In this document: positions 45,054 to 55,150 of the stretch, one piece after another
Layout: the number at the start of each line of letters is the position of its first letter
Numbering within the stretch: the stretch's first letter is position 1
Source of the DNA: Micavibrio sp.
Lineage (GTDB): Bacteria > Pseudomonadota > Alphaproteobacteria > Micavibrionales > Micavibrionaceae
Assembly (NCBI GenBank): GCA_028290825.1
Contig: JAQGJB010000010.1
Location: 16,356-80,355, forward strand
Length of the DNA stretch: 64,000 nucleotides
Direction: 5' to 3'
Position numbers and translations under genes: made by a program
The notes under the pieces: model-generated
Told to the model about the DNA's origin: nothing
The model's database searches: none
Seen by the model: only the letters and a program-made list of their open reading frames with translations

Positions 45054-46040
45054 TTACCGCGTCAGCGAATGACCCGCCATATTGGCCTTTGCCTGCATAA
45101 CGGCGGGCACCAGAATAATCACGAACAGTACCGGCAGGAAGAACAGGATCATCGGCACGGTGAGCTTGGGCGGCAGCGACGCCGCTTTCTGTTCGGCGGC
45201 GGCCATGCGCTGTTCACGGATTTCATCGGACATTGTGCGCATCGCCTGGGTCACGGAGGTACCGTATTGTTCCGCCTGGATCAGGGCGGTGGCAAAGGAT
45301 TTCGCCGCACCGCTGCCCACCCGCCTTGCAAAATCCTGTAACGCGCCGCGCCGGTCGTTGAGCATGGCCATTTCGGCGCTGAGTATCCCAAGTTCTTCGG
45401 CCAGAAGGGGTGAGTGTTCCGAAACTTCCTCGGCAATGCGGTTGACGGTCTGTTCCAGGCCGATACCGCCCTGAACGCAGATCAGCATCATATCGAGCGC
45501 ATCCGGGAAGGCCATATTGATTTCCTGGCTGCGTTTCTGGATCTGGTTTTTCAGCAGGACTTTCGGCAGGCTGTAACCGATCCCCGCAGCCCCAAGGAGA
45601 ATCAGCATGGTCATACCGCCGTTAATATCATGCGTCGTGCGGGCCTTGCCCAGAACCATCATCGACAACAGAACAAGGAACACCGGCAAAATAATCTGCG
45701 CCGCAATGAATTTGACCGGAGCGTTCGGGTTGCGGTATCCGGCCTGCAGCATCTTGTTCCGCAGGTTAATGCTCATATCTCCAAGCAGTTTGCGCATTTT
45801 AAAGGTGATTAGAACAGATTCACTGGCCGACAATCCTTTTTCATCGGTCTTGTTCCCCTTCTTCATATCCTCGCGCGTCTGTTCGAAAAGAACCTTACGC
45901 TTCTTTTCAATTACGGCTTTGACGCGCTCTTTCTTTTCCTTGCGGTTAAGAATGGGAAGCATGACTGCGATGAACGATCCGGCTGCGGCCATGGCGCTGA
46001 GCACGATGATCAGCATGTCCATATTGACGTATTTTTCCAT
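45054..46040 (-). CDS. tadC: Tad pilus inner-membrane platform protein TadC
   Basis: The product has 328 residues. The GspF-type fold is seen: an N-terminal membrane segment, a cytoplasmic loop, FPDALDMMLICVQGGIGLEQ (the conserved TadC motif) and a final membrane pair (LTVPMILFFLPVLFVIIL). It pairs with TadB to form the inner-membrane platform driven by CpaF. It is the last gene of the leftward operon. Confidence 0.93.
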   Translation of the reverse strand: MEKYVNMDMLIIVLSAMAAAGSFIAVMLPILNRKEKKERVKAVIEKKRKVLFEQTREDMKKGNKTDEKGLSASESVLITFKMRKLLGDMSINLRNKMLQAGYRNPNAPVKFIAAQIILPVFLVLLSMMVLGKARTTHDINGGMTMLILLGAAGIGYSLPKVLLKNQIQKRSQEINMAFPDALDMMLICVQGGIGLEQTVNRIAEEVSEHSPLLAEELGILSAEMAMLNDRRGALQDFARRVGSGAAKSFATALIQAEQYGTSVTQAMRTMSDEIREQRMAAAEQKAASLPPKLTVPMILFFLPVLFVIILVPAVMQAKANMAGHSLTR

Positions 46041-46054
46041 TTCCTGCCCTTCCC

Positions 46055-47032
46055 TTAAATCTTGAAGTTAATCATGGCCTTCATGATCAGGCAGCCAAGT
46101 GTCATCCATACCGCGCTGCCGATCAGCCAGGCCTGGCCGTTCGGTGTGTTGAACAGAACTGACATATATTGCCCGTTGATGAAATAAAGACCGCTGCCGA
46201 TCAGAAATGGCAGCGAACCGATGATCATCGCCGATGCCTTGGCCTCCGATGATAACGCCTGCACCTTGCGCTTTAAGCGATATCGCGCACGGATCACACG
46301 AGCGAGGTTCGTGAGGACTTCGGACAGGCTGGACCCCGTCTGCGCCTGAATGGAAATGCCTGTCGCAAACATCTGCATCTCGGTCAGGGGCATGCGCCTT
46401 GCCGCTTCCAGCGTTGCCTCGGCCAGTGAGACGCCGATTTTCTGCGCGTCATAAATGCGGGACATTTCCTCCCCGATCGGGCCTTCGAATTCGCGGCTGG
46501 CCATGGCGATAGCCTCGCCCACCGGCATACCGGCCTTTAAAAGACGTACCATCGCCTCAAGCGCGTCGGCAAAATCCTCCAGGAATTTTTTCTGGCGGCG
46601 TTTTATTTTCCAGCGCAGCACATAACGCGGCAGGCCGATAAAACCGACAAAGGTGACCAGAAACGTCACTAACAACCCCTTGCCAAGCATCAGCATCAGG
46701 AGAAGGGAGAGAACGCCGGAGCCGAACGAATAAAGCCAGAAACGCTTGATGCTTGTCTCCAGACCCGCCTGGATAATCCTGTCTTTCAGGCCGCCTTCTT
46801 TTTTTGCCTTACCCTCCTTGCCCTCTTCCTGCAATTTTCGGGCGATTTCGGCGCGGCGCTTGTCCTGCAGGTCCTTTTCAGACTTCTTACCCTCAACCTT
46901 CATATGGCCGCGAATGACGGAAAGCGAACGGTCGCGCGATTTTTTCTGCTGGGCCTTGTTCAGAATGAACAAGGTGCCGCCGCCGAAAATCGCGATAATG
47001 CACAGCATGACGATAAGGATAATGGGCGACAT
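46055..47032 (-). CDS. tadB: Tad pilus inner-membrane platform protein TadB
   Basis: The product has 325 residues. Seen are an N-terminal membrane segment, a basic region, LLVTFLVTFVGFIGLPRYVL, the FADALEAMVRLLKAGMPVGE motif of GspF-like TadB, and two C-terminal membrane segments. Its ATG overlaps the cpaF stop by one base. It works with TadC as the pilus platform. Confidence 0.93.
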   Translation of the reverse strand: MSPIILIVMLCIIAIFGGGTLFILNKAQQKKSRDRSLSVIRGHMKVEGKKSEKDLQDKRRAEIARKLQEEGKEGKAKKEGGLKDRIIQAGLETSIKRFWLYSFGSGVLSLLLMLMLGKGLLVTFLVTFVGFIGLPRYVLRWKIKRRQKKFLEDFADALEAMVRLLKAGMPVGEAIAMASREFEGPIGEEMSRIYDAQKIGVSLAEATLEAARRMPLTEMQMFATGISIQAQTGSSLSEVLTNLARVIRARYRLKRKVQALSSEAKASAMIIGSLPFLIGSGLYFINGQYMSVLFNTPNGQAWLIGSAVWMTLGCLIMKAMINFKI

Positions 47033-48606
47033 TAACCGTACGCCTCTTCCATCGCGTCGAGGACCAGTTGTTCGACGCCGAACTGGCGGGCCTTATCATA
47101 AAATTTCGGGCGCATGCCGGTTGAAACCTGGCGCGTGACAAGCTTACCCTTTTCATCCTCACCGAGGATTTCCAGCTGGAAAAGATCCTGCATCGTTACA
47201 ACATCTCCCTCCATGCCGGTAATTTCAGAGACATGGGTAACCTTACGCGAACCGTCACGCAGACGCTGGACCTGGACGATCACATTAACGGCGGAGGCAA
47301 TCTGTTCGCGCACGGCCAGCAAAGGCAGGTTCAGTCCGCCCATCGCGATCATGTTCTCCATCCGCGAAATAGCTTCTCGCGGCGTGTTGGCGTGGACCGT
47401 TCCCATAGAGCCGTCGTGGCCGGTGTTCATTGCCTGTAAAAGATCGAAGGCTTCGGGGCCTCGGACCTCGCCAACGATGATGCGTTCCGGGCGCATACGC
47501 AGACAGTTGCGCACCAGGTCGCGCATAGTGATCTGGCCCACGCCTTCCAGGTTCGGCGGCCGGGTTTCCAGGCGCACCACGTGCGGCTGCTGCAGCTGAA
47601 GCTCGGCTGCGTCTTCGCAGGTAATGATGCGCTCGCCCTGTTCGATATAGCGGGTAAGGCAGTTGAGCATGGTGGTTTTTCCGGAGCCCGTTCCGCCGGA
47701 CACCAGGACGTTCACACGGCAACGGCCAATCGCCATGATCAGCTTGGCGCAGGACGGCGACATAGACCCGTAACCGAGCAGGGTTTCGAGCGTGAGTTTT
47801 TCCTTTTTAAACTTACGGATGGTGATGGCCGCACCGTCGATGGCAAGGGGCGGGATAATGACGTTCACACGGCTGCCATCGGGCAGACGGGCATCGCATA
47901 TGGGTGAAGATTCATCGACGCGGCGACCGATGGCCGAAACGATACGCTGGGCGATCGTGGTCAGATGCTGGTTGTCGCGAAATTTAATATCGGTGCGTTC
48001 GATCTTGCCGTTGACCTCGATATAGGTCGTATCCGGGCCATTGATCATGATATCGGCAATGTCGTCGCGTTCCAGCAGAGATTCCAGCGGCCCGTAGCCC
48101 AGCATGTCGTCGCCGCATTCCTTGGCCACCTGGTCCAGTTCGGCGGGCGTGATGTCGAGATTGCGGAAACGGGCGATTTCCTGCACGGCGGAGGCCACTT
48201 CCTCACGCGCAGCTTTCCCGTCCATGCGGGCCAGCGCCTTGAGGTCGATCCCGTCACGGAGATCGAGCCATATCCTATTCCGTGCACGTTGCAGACGCAG
48301 CGACGTCATGGTTGATGTCGGGTCGGTATGCGTCACCTGTGCCTGATGCGGGTCATCCATGGAACGGTCCGAATCCATGGCCTTGCGTGGCCTGTCGGCG
48401 GCCATGGCGGATTCCGGCGCAACCTGCTGCGGGGAATCGCCGCGTTCGGCATTGATCGCAGCCAGTTTATTGAGCGTATCGTTATCCGGGACTGGCGGAG
48501 CGGGCCGTTCGGCCTTCGGTTCCGGTTTTGGCGCAGCGGCCACAGGCGCCGGTCTTGGTGCCGCCGGTGCCGGAGTTAGTCCTGATGCGCCCTTTTTACC
48601 GAACAT
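47032..48606 (-). CDS. cpaF: Tad pilus assembly ATPase
   Basis: The product has 524 residues. A long Pro/Ala-rich N terminus (about 100 residues) precedes the secretion-ATPase core: Walker [17 protein letters not shown], Asp box and Walker [19 protein letters not shown], and the His box ([18 protein letters not shown]). It powers pilin extrusion and retraction in the Tad system. Stop overlaps tadB. Confidence 0.96.
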   Translation of the reverse strand: MFGKKGASGLTPAPAAPRPAPVAAAPKPEPKAERPAPPVPDNDTLNKLAAINAERGDSPQQVAPESAMAADRPRKAMDSDRSMDDPHQAQVTHTDPTSTMTSLRLQRARNRIWLDLRDGIDLKALARMDGKAAREEVASAVQEIARFRNLDITPAELDQVAKECGDDMLGYGPLESLLERDDIADIMINGPDTTYIEVNGKIERTDIKFRDNQHLTTIAQRIVSAIGRRVDESSPICDARLPDGSRVNVIIPPLAIDGAAITIRKFKKEKLTLETLLGYGSMSPSCAKLIMAIGRCRVNVLVSGGTGSGKTTMLNCLTRYIEQGERIITCEDAAELQLQQPHVVRLETRPPNLEGVGQITMRDLVRNCLRMRPERIIVGEVRGPEAFDLLQAMNTGHDGSMGTVHANTPREAISRMENMIAMGGLNLPLLAVREQIASAVNVIVQVQRLRDGSRKVTHVSEITGMEGDVVTMQDLFQLEILGEDEKGKLVTRQVSTGMRPKFYDKARQFGVEQLVLDAMEEAYG

Positions 48607-48625
48607 TGCCTGTCCTATCGCCCTG

Positions 48626-49882
48626 TCATGATTTTGTTTTCAGCCTGCCGAGTATGCCGCTGAGCGGGTTTTTCTGTTTCTGGTCGTTGGCGATGGACGA
48701 GGTGTCAGTCACGCCGTCGAGAATTTTCAGCATCAAAGGCAGCAGACTGCGTACCACATCCTGCCCCTCCGCCGTTGCGTTTAATTTACGGCCTTCGCCC
48801 TCGGCACCCATGAACAGGGCCGGGTTATATTCGATGATCATGCTGGGCTTGCGGTCGAGCGCGGATTCGAGATCGGCCTTCGACACTTCATGTCTGGACG
48901 CCATTCCGGCCTTGTTGATGACAAGGTCGACGCGGCTTTCTGAATCGGCGCGGATATCCTTAATTTCCTGCAACAGTGACCGGGCCGAGCGCAGCGGCGC
49001 AAGCAAAGGTGTGGCCACGAGCGTAATCTGGTGCGCCCGTGCAATGACGATACGGCGCAGGGCCGTCGGACTGTGCGACAGATCGACGATTACGACCGGA
49101 TAGGTCGTCATTAACTTGTCGAGCAGCGCCTCATAGCTGTCCGCGTCAATACCGTCTTCCAACATGACATCGCCGCCACTGCTGAGCACCTGCAATTTAT
49201 CGCTGGCTTGGAACAGCATGCGTTTAAACGCATCTTGGTTGTTTCCGGCGGCAGTACGCGAAGCTTCGCCAAGTGTCGTCGCCGGTTCGAAATTCATCCC
49301 GACATTCAGCGTGGACCACCCGCCCGCGCCGTCAAGCAGGACGGTTTTCTGGTTCAGCATATCCGCCGCGCCCCATGCCATCGCCTGCGCCAGGGATGTC
49401 GTGCCGACGCCGCCCTTAGCACCGACCAGGGCGACCAACCGGCTGCCGGTTGCACCGATGCGTTCGATCAGCGAGCGCGCAATATCAAAGGCCAGGGTTT
49501 CCGTCTTGACCGGGCGAACGACGTAATCGCTGATCCCCATGGCGATCAGTTTGCGGTAAAGGTTCACATCGTTGACCGGGCCGATGACAATGGCCGCGGT
49601 TCCTTCCGGGCAATACCCGGCGAGTGTTTCAAGTTTGGCGGTGAAGCTATCGTCAATCGTATCCGTCTCGATGATCAGCAGAGAGGGCGCAGGTTTGCCG
49701 CTTTGCAGATCGATGGTCGCCTGATCCACGCCGCCTTCCAACTGGTCCAGCGAGACGCGTGTAAACCGCCAGTCCGATTGCAGCGATTTGAACGCCTGAA
49801 TCGATTGCAGGTCCCGCGCATACATCGCCACCCGCGACTGGGGCAGGAGAATGGACGTATAAGTGTCGTCAAATTCAGCCAT
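48626..49882 (-). CDS. cpaE: Tad pilus localisation ATPase (TadZ/CpaE)
   Basis: The product has 418 residues. The ATG at 49882 is preferred over a TTG five codons upstream. The N-terminal part looks like a receiver-like domain, and the C-terminal MinD/ParA-type ATPase has a deviant Walker A (VGAKGGVGTTSLAQ), VIVDLSHSPT and a following helix. It positions the secretion machine at the cell pole. Confidence 0.93.
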   Translation of the reverse strand: MAEFDDTYTSILLPQSRVAMYARDLQSIQAFKSLQSDWRFTRVSLDQLEGGVDQATIDLQSGKPAPSLLIIETDTIDDSFTAKLETLAGYCPEGTAAIVIGPVNDVNLYRKLIAMGISDYVVRPVKTETLAFDIARSLIERIGATGSRLVALVGAKGGVGTTSLAQAMAWGAADMLNQKTVLLDGAGGWSTLNVGMNFEPATTLGEASRTAAGNNQDAFKRMLFQASDKLQVLSSGGDVMLEDGIDADSYEALLDKLMTTYPVVIVDLSHSPTALRRIVIARAHQITLVATPLLAPLRSARSLLQEIKDIRADSESRVDLVINKAGMASRHEVSKADLESALDRKPSMIIEYNPALFMGAEGEGRKLNATAEGQDVVRSLLPLMLKILDGVTDTSSIANDQKQKNPLSGILGRLKTKS

Positions 49883-50000
49883 AATGTGCAAAATCAACAG
49901 GTTAAATGTTCGGAACGGAAGACAGTTTCCGTCCCTTTATCATTGCCTGATTTTATTACCAATTCGTTTAAATCAGGGCCGGAGGGCCGGATTTTAGCGA

Positions 50001-50657
50001 TTATTTACTGCCCTCGGACGCATTGACGCCTTTCAGGTCGGGGTTAGGCTGCCCCATCTGGTAAAGCTCCAGCATATTGGCGTTACGGCGTCCGTTGTTG
50101 CTGTCCATAACCCTGTTACCGGCAAGGTCAGCGGGGCGGGCGATCTGACGGGCGGTGAAGGTTTCGATGCTGCACCCCATCTTGTAATCCTCCCCGTGAT
50201 CGCGCTCCGCAAACTCCATGCCCAGCGTTTCTGGGCAGTCATCCGGGGCCTTGGCCTTCACTGAATCGTAACTGATCATGGTGCGCGACAAGGTGCCGCT
50301 TTGTTCCAGGGCGGTGGTGCCGTGCTGGATATTGCCAACACCCTGGCGCTTTAAGACGGTGGCGAGCCTGATGGCTTCGCTCGCGGCTTTTTTTGCAGTG
50401 TTGGTTTTTGATTTCGGATCGAAGGTAACGTTGACGGTCATCGGGCCATTGCCGTTGCTCCAGTAGCCGCGCGCCAGGGCGTTGATCTGCCCCTCGTTCA
50501 GTGTGCCGGTTTCGATTTCGGTCTGGTAGCGGTCATTGTAAAGCCCGGCATGGCTCTGGCTCAGGTTGCTGGGACCGCCGTAAATAATCGCGTCACAGGC
50601 ACCAAGCGCCAGAACCGATACAAGGGCCGACCCTGCAAGAAGAATGCGAAATTTCAT
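50001..50657 (-). CDS. cpaD: Tad pilus lipoprotein CpaD
   Basis: The product has 218 residues with a lipoprotein signal (VSVLALGACD) and the CpaD core (LARGYWSNGNGPMTVNVTF, VLKRQGVGNIQH). It ends at the NMLELYQMGQ region. CpaD is the outer-membrane pilotin-like partner of the secretin. It starts 3 nt after the cpaC stop, so translation is coupled. Confidence 0.85.
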   Translation of the reverse strand: MKFRILLAGSALVSVLALGACDAIIYGGPSNLSQSHAGLYNDRYQTEIETGTLNEGQINALARGYWSNGNGPMTVNVTFDPKSKTNTAKKAASEAIRLATVLKRQGVGNIQHGTTALEQSGTLSRTMISYDSVKAKAPDDCPETLGMEFAERDHGEDYKMGCSIETFTARQIARPADLAGNRVMDSNNGRRNANMLELYQMGQPNPDLKGVNASEGSK

Positions 50658-50660
50658 GAC

Positions 50661-52256
50661 TTACTCCGTAATATAGCCGTAGCGGCCAGGTTCATCCAGT
50701 TCGCCGGGGGCCTTGCGGCCATAAATACGGCGGATATTGTCGGCGAAAACATGGCGCAGGGGTTCATTGGGGTCAACCGGCTGTTCATCCTGCGGCATTA
50801 CGGGTGGCATTGCTGCGGGAATGCTGTTGCTGCCGGTCTGGACGTCGGGAAGCCTGTTGCCCTGAAGCGGCGTGAATGCGCCGGAATTTCCATTGACCGG
50901 GTCGGCCATCGGCGCCAGTGGACGCGGCGGAATTTCGGCGCGCCTGTCGGCATACGGTTTCACCAGATAAGCCGTGACCAGAACGACAAGTTCCGATTCC
51001 TGCCTGTTAAAGCTGCGTGATTTGATCAGATCGCCAAGGACCGGCGTATCCATGATGCCCGGCAGGCCGGACATACCCTTCACAGTCTGCGATTCCAGGA
51101 GGCCGCCGATCATCAGGCCGCCGCCGCTTGGGACTTCAACCGTGGTGGAGGCACGGCGGATATTCAGACCGGGAACCGTCAGGCCGGACAGCGTCACGCC
51201 GTTCTCCTTGGAGAGCGAAGACACTTCGGTTTTCAACTGCAGGCTGATGCGGTTTTCCGACAAGACAATCGGTTTGAAATTCAGCGAGACACCGAAGGCG
51301 CGGAACTGCACTGTAATGTTACCATAGGTGTCGCGACCGCTCGGCACAGGGAATTCGCCACCGGCGAGGAAGCCTGCCTCCTGCCCCGAAATCGCGGTCA
51401 GGTTTGGTTCGGCCAGCGTGCGGACCAAAGCACTTCTTTGCAGGGCGTTGATACTGATCCGGCCCGGGCCGATCCCGGCGTCGTCGAACAGGAACGTGCC
51501 GATGCCAAACGGATCGGCGGTCAACCCTGTGCGGGCCGTGGTGGTCAGTGCGCCAAAACTGTTATTCGCGCCGACGGCGTCGGCATGGTTGGTGAAGATG
51601 TTGGTTTCAACGCCAAGTTCTTTCAGCAACGTCTTGTTGGCTTCAAGAACGCGCACCTTCAGCATCACCTGCTGCTCGCCATGAACGCGGAGGAGATTGA
51701 CGACGATTTTATCCGTCGTTGTTTCCTTGCCCATCACCTGGGTGATGTAACCGCCGACGATTTCAGAAACACGCGCCGCCACATCCGGCGTCGATACGTC
51801 GCCGCTCAGCATGACACGGCCGTTCAGGGCCTGAACCTTGATGCTCTCATCCGGAAAGGTCGATTTCAGGTAGGATTGCAGGGCCGTGGAATCAAGTTTG
51901 ACATGAATGTCGAAACGTTCCAGTTCGTTGCCATTGGCGTCCAGAACCATCAGGTTGGTATCGCCCAGCTTTGTGCCGACGACGTATAATTTGTTCGACT
52001 GGATCGCGACGACATCGGCAATGGACGGATCGGCCACCAGGACATCGGCAATGTCGCCGTTGATATTGACGATTTCACCCTTACCCTGGGTAACGCTGAT
52101 CAGTTTCGACGCGCCCGCCTTCTTCGCCCCCACGGGGATCAGGTCCCCCTTATCAGCATGCGCATAAACCAGCGGCGTCGCCGCACAGACGGTCAGCAGC
52201 GCCAGCGCAATCAACAATCCCCGGACGGGGCGTTTCATTTTCAGAAATGGCTTCAT
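50661..52256 (-). CDS. cpaC: Tad pilus secretin CpaC (RcpA)
   Basis: The product has 531 residues with a signal peptide (RGLLIALALLTVCAATPLV). The N-terminal pilus-formation domain (GEIVNINGDIADVLVADPS) and a BON-like domain (VMLSGDVSTPDVAARVSEIV) are followed by the secretin homology region (LAEPNLTAISGQEAGFLAGG, RRASTTVEVPSGGGLMIGGL). It makes the outer-membrane channel for the pilus. Confidence 0.95.
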   Translation of the reverse strand: MKPFLKMKRPVRGLLIALALLTVCAATPLVYAHADKGDLIPVGAKKAGASKLISVTQGKGEIVNINGDIADVLVADPSIADVVAIQSNKLYVVGTKLGDTNLMVLDANGNELERFDIHVKLDSTALQSYLKSTFPDESIKVQALNGRVMLSGDVSTPDVAARVSEIVGGYITQVMGKETTTDKIVVNLLRVHGEQQVMLKVRVLEANKTLLKELGVETNIFTNHADAVGANNSFGALTTTARTGLTADPFGIGTFLFDDAGIGPGRISINALQRSALVRTLAEPNLTAISGQEAGFLAGGEFPVPSGRDTYGNITVQFRAFGVSLNFKPIVLSENRISLQLKTEVSSLSKENGVTLSGLTVPGLNIRRASTTVEVPSGGGLMIGGLLESQTVKGMSGLPGIMDTPVLGDLIKSRSFNRQESELVVLVTAYLVKPYADRRAEIPPRPLAPMADPVNGNSGAFTPLQGNRLPDVQTGSNSIPAAMPPVMPQDEQPVDPNEPLRHVFADNIRRIYGRKAPGELDEPGRYGYITE

Positions 52257-52329
52257 GTTTACACACTAAATGATGAGGTCGGAACCGACCGGGAAAGATA
52301 AGGCAGGAGTCGTTAACAGATAGTCAAGT

Positions 52330-53235
52330 TTAGCGGACGGGAATGTCGGAAACATTGCCGCCGTTATTGATATGAACGCTGAAATGACGGCCACCGGCCT
52401 TGTCAATTTCTTCGGTGATTTCTTTGTAGATATTGCTCATGCGGTTGTCGGAGACGGTGGGCGCATCCTGCTGAACGATTTTTTCATCGCCGATGCCGCG
52501 CAGCGCCAGAGAAAGTTCGCCCATCTGCCCGGCCAGAGCTAGGATTTCCGCCTGGCGCGGCGTCACCTCCAGCGTCGCGGTTTTGGCAACCTTTCCGGCC
52601 GTGTCTTCATCTTTTTCGCCGCGTTCCTTGACCGCTTTCTGGTCGAGGCCGATCACCTTGATGTTCTGCAGGATGGTGCTGGAGCTGTACTGGTCGAGGT
52701 TGCGGTTGATCAGGTTTTTCATCCGCGTTTCCAGCGCCTTGTTGTCGCTTTCATAGGTGACATGGCTGCGCGAGGTCAGGATGATATCGACATAATCGCC
52801 CGGATTGATAAAACCCCCGGCAGTCGTCGCCGCCGAAACAGTCACCGCAACGGCACGGGTCTCGGGCTTCAGCATCGCGGCCAGGAAGCCGCCTGAATCC
52901 TTGACCAGCGCGGATTTAACCACAGGTTCGCCCTGGGCAATCGGGCGGATGACGCGGCCGGAGAGCGCCTCAAGCGGTTTCTTGCCGTCTTCGCGCACGA
53001 CAACGCCGGGGTAAACGGCATCCTCGGGCCAGGTTTTCCAGGCGATGTTTTCTTCGGACAGAAGCTGTCCCGGTTTGATTTCGGCGGTGGCGAAAAGGAT
53101 CTCGGTCCGCGCAACGGGGGCGGCGGCTGTCTCCTCCGCCTTGTGCCCGCCTTTCAGCATAGCGTTCAGCATGATCGCCACAACCAGGGCAATCAACGTC
53201 GCACCGCCAAAAGCGATAAGCACATTTTTATTCAT
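52330..53235 (-). CDS. cpaB: Tad pilus protein CpaB (RcpC)
   Basis: The product has 301 residues: one N-terminal membrane anchor (LIAFGGATLIALVVAIMLNA), an SAF domain (EIKPGQLLSEENIAWK, GRVIRPIAQGEPV) and the CpaB C-terminal domain (VAVTVSAATTAGGFINPGDY). It lies in the periplasm next to the secretin and probably binds peptidoglycan. It is transcribed with the other cpa genes. Confidence 0.92.
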   Translation of the reverse strand: MNKNVLIAFGGATLIALVVAIMLNAMLKGGHKAEETAAAPVARTEILFATAEIKPGQLLSEENIAWKTWPEDAVYPGVVVREDGKKPLEALSGRVIRPIAQGEPVVKSALVKDSGGFLAAMLKPETRAVAVTVSAATTAGGFINPGDYVDIILTSRSHVTYESDNKALETRMKNLINRNLDQYSSSTILQNIKVIGLDQKAVKERGEKDEDTAGKVAKTATLEVTPRQAEILALAGQMGELSLALRGIGDEKIVQQDAPTVSDNRMSNIYKEITEEIDKAGGRHFSVHINNGGNVSDIPVR

Positions 53236-53373
53236 AAAATCCTCGACGTCCTACGTGGTACAGGCTTGCATACGGTCTTGAAAAGCGGCCGGGACCGGCC
53301 AGAGGCAGAGAGTAATCTCTAACCAGTATAGCCTTTTTTACGTCCGGTTAAATCATAAAAAGCATGAGCAATC

Positions 53374-53943
53374 TCACAGAAGGCCTTGAACCAGATTACA
53401 AAGATCGAGATAGCCCAGTTCGAAGAACGTCCAGATCGCTCCGAAAGCGATCGCAATTCCATAAGGAATTGTCTTCTCCCCTGCCCTCACCCGCATCGGC
53501 CAGGATTGCTCGCCGAGGGCGGTGTAATCCGCTTTGCTTTTCCGGAAAACATAATAGAGGGCTACCAGCCCAACCCCCGCAAACGACATCACCACCAGAA
53601 AGGTCATGAACCCTTTCAGCCCGACCCACAGGGCAACTGCGCTCGCCAGTTTGGAATCTCCCGCACCCCAGACACGGCAGACAAACATGATGAAAGTGAC
53701 AACGAACATCAGCCCCAGCGCCGCGCCGTGCATTTTCCAGCCATAGAAGGCCGGAATATGAACCAGGGCCGCAACCCCGAAGGCCACACCGAAGGCCGCC
53801 AGAATGGCCACCGAGATCCAGTTCGGAATCGTCATGGTCAGGAAATCAGTGACACAGGAAAAGGCCAGCAGGCCCAGCGCGGCAATCACCGCCAGATCAT
53901 AAAGCGCAACAAAGACAATCATCGCCGGGTCGTGCAGGTGCAT
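53374..53943 (-). CDS. cpaA: Prepilin peptidase CpaA (TadV)
   Basis: The product has 189 residues with about six hydrophobic segments. The A24 aspartates are seen: TDFLTMTIPN for the first and GAGDSKL (GxGD) for the second. It removes the leader of the Flp prepilins. It lies 22 nt after the first flp gene in the same transcript. Confidence 0.93.
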   Translation of the reverse strand: MHLHDPAMIVFVALYDLAVIAALGLLAFSCVTDFLTMTIPNWISVAILAAFGVAFGVAALVHIPAFYGWKMHGAALGLMFVVTFIMFVCRVWGAGDSKLASAVALWVGLKGFMTFLVVMSFAGVGLVALYYVFRKSKADYTALGEQSWPMRVRAGEKTIPYGIAIAFGAIWTFFELGYLDLCNLVQGLL

Positions 53944-53965
53944 TCAATATCTTTTCAAAATAAAA

Positions 53966-54187
53966 TTATTTAACCTTGGCGCCAGCGCTAGACATTTTGC
54001 TCTGCATAAAACCGAACATGTCTCTGAGGTCGGAACCCACTGCAAAAACCGCAACCATAATCACGATCGAAATGCCGCCTGCAATAAGGCCGTATTCGAT
54101 CGCCGTCGCGCCTTTTGAATATGTCACAAAGCCACGGAGCCACGGGCGGAGATGTGCGAAATGAAGCGCTGACAGGCGGATAAACAT
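53966..54187 (-). CDS. flp: Flp family prepilin (1)
   Basis: The product has 73 residues from the ATG at 54187, which gives a 26-residue leader as in the other two copies; a start 7 codons upstream leaves almost no leader after the -10 box. The signature ATAIEYGLIAGGISIV follows the cleavage glycine. Unlike the other two, this pilin has no terminator and reads into cpaA. Confidence 0.85.
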   Translation of the reverse strand: MFIRLSALHFAHLRPWLRGFVTYSKGATAIEYGLIAGGISIVIMVAVFAVGSDLRDMFGFMQSKMSSAGAKVK

Positions 54188-54220
54188 AAGACTTAAACCT
54201 TTCCCCATTGGTCCTGCTCT

Positions 54221-54226
54221 ATTATA
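54221..54226 (-). promoter_or_regulatory. -10 box of the flp-cpa operon
   Basis: TATAAT, a perfect -10 match, lies 34 nt upstream of the flp(1) ATG on the minus strand. The upstream -35 area (TTTTGT) is weak. The terminator of the preceding flp gene lies directly upstream. Confidence 0.5.
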
Positions 54227-54249
54227 TCATAGTGGGCGCTTAAACAAAA

Positions 54250-54273
54250 ACCCGGCCTTTAACGAGGCCGGGT
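54250..54273 (-). terminator. Terminator of flp (2)
   Basis: A 9-bp GC-rich stem with a 6-nt loop is followed on the minus strand by TTTTTGTTT. It separates flp(2) from the flp(1)-cpa operon. Confidence 0.85.
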
Positions 54274-54299
54274 TCTGTTTTGTCTAAGGCACTAACCTG

Positions 54300-54518
54300 T
54301 TATACCTTGCCGGCAGCACTCGACATCGTCTTCTGCATTTTTGTGAAAACGGTGCTCAGGCTGCTTCCGAAGGCGAAAACGGCGGCGACAATCACCAGTG
54401 AGATACCACCGGCAATCAGGCCGTATTCAATCGCGGTCGCGCCTTTTCTCTCTTCCTTGAATTCGATCAGAGCGGTTTTAATATAGGCTTCGGTAAATGC
54501 GCAAATTCTGTTCAGCAT
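54300..54518 (-). CDS. flp: Flp family prepilin (2)
   Basis: The product has 72 residues: a 26-residue leader, then ATAIEYGLIAGGISLVIVAA. It is followed by a strong terminator and has a GGAAATATC ribosome site. It is nearly identical to flp(3) over the mature region (VFAFG, VFTKMQKTMSSAAGKV). It probably forms one transcription unit. Confidence 0.92.
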   Translation of the reverse strand: MLNRICAFTEAYIKTALIEFKEERKGATAIEYGLIAGGISLVIVAAVFAFGSSLSTVFTKMQKTMSSAAGKV

Positions 54519-54675
54519 GATATTTCCTTCGTTTGTTTGATTTCCAACTTTCCCACGCGGCCGTACGAACGAACCGTCATTTATAACTATATCGCCTTTG
54601 GTTTAATGTGCTGTTAAATAAAGATTCGATTGATTTCATATTCATGCCAAAATTAATTTGGATTTTATCGAATAA

Positions 54676-54703
54676 AAAACCCGGCATTTAAAGGCCGGGT
54701 TTT
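54676..54703 (-). terminator. Terminator of flp (3)
   Basis: A 10-bp stem (54676-54685 with 54694-54703) has A-rich and T-rich ends and lies 23 nt after the flp(3) stop. It resembles the terminator behind flp(2). Confidence 0.8.
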
Positions 54704-54726
54704 TGTATGCTTATTGGCGAAATCGG

Positions 54727-54948
54727 TTATTTAACCTTACCAGCGGCGCTGGACATAGTCTTCTGCATCTTGGTGAAGACTGAGCCGAGGCTCGTACCGA
54801 AGGCAAAAACAGCGGCAACGATGACCAGCGAAATCCCGCCGGCGATCAGGCCGTATTCAATTGCCGTCGCGCCGCGCATATCTTTTTTGAAAGATTCGAT
54901 GACCGGCTGGACATAAGCTTCTTTGAACGCGAGCATTTTGATAAACAT
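54727..54948 (-). CDS. flp: Flp family prepilin (3)
   Basis: The product has 73 residues from the ATG at 54948 that gives a 26-residue leader matching the other copies; the longer upstream frame is not pilin-like. The mature part (ATAIEYGLIAGGISLVIVAA) is close to flp(2). It carries its own terminator, so it is likely monocistronic. Confidence 0.92.
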   Translation of the reverse strand: MFIKMLAFKEAYVQPVIESFKKDMRGATAIEYGLIAGGISLVIVAAVFAFGTSLGSVFTKMQKTMSSAAGKVK

Positions 54949-55150
54949 GATGAGTTTCCTTCGTTGTGTTGAACGTTGATTTAGTTTCCAGCGATATTCA
55001 ATGCAGAGCCTCAATATGAACCGGCGCAGAGGCACCGCTGAAGCGAGAACAGCGCTTATAATACACGGGTTTACAGAAAAGAAAAATAGAAAATGTTTTG
55101 GCGGCTCTGCCGATAAATTTTTTCATAAAGTCAAGAATAGCCCGCTTGCC

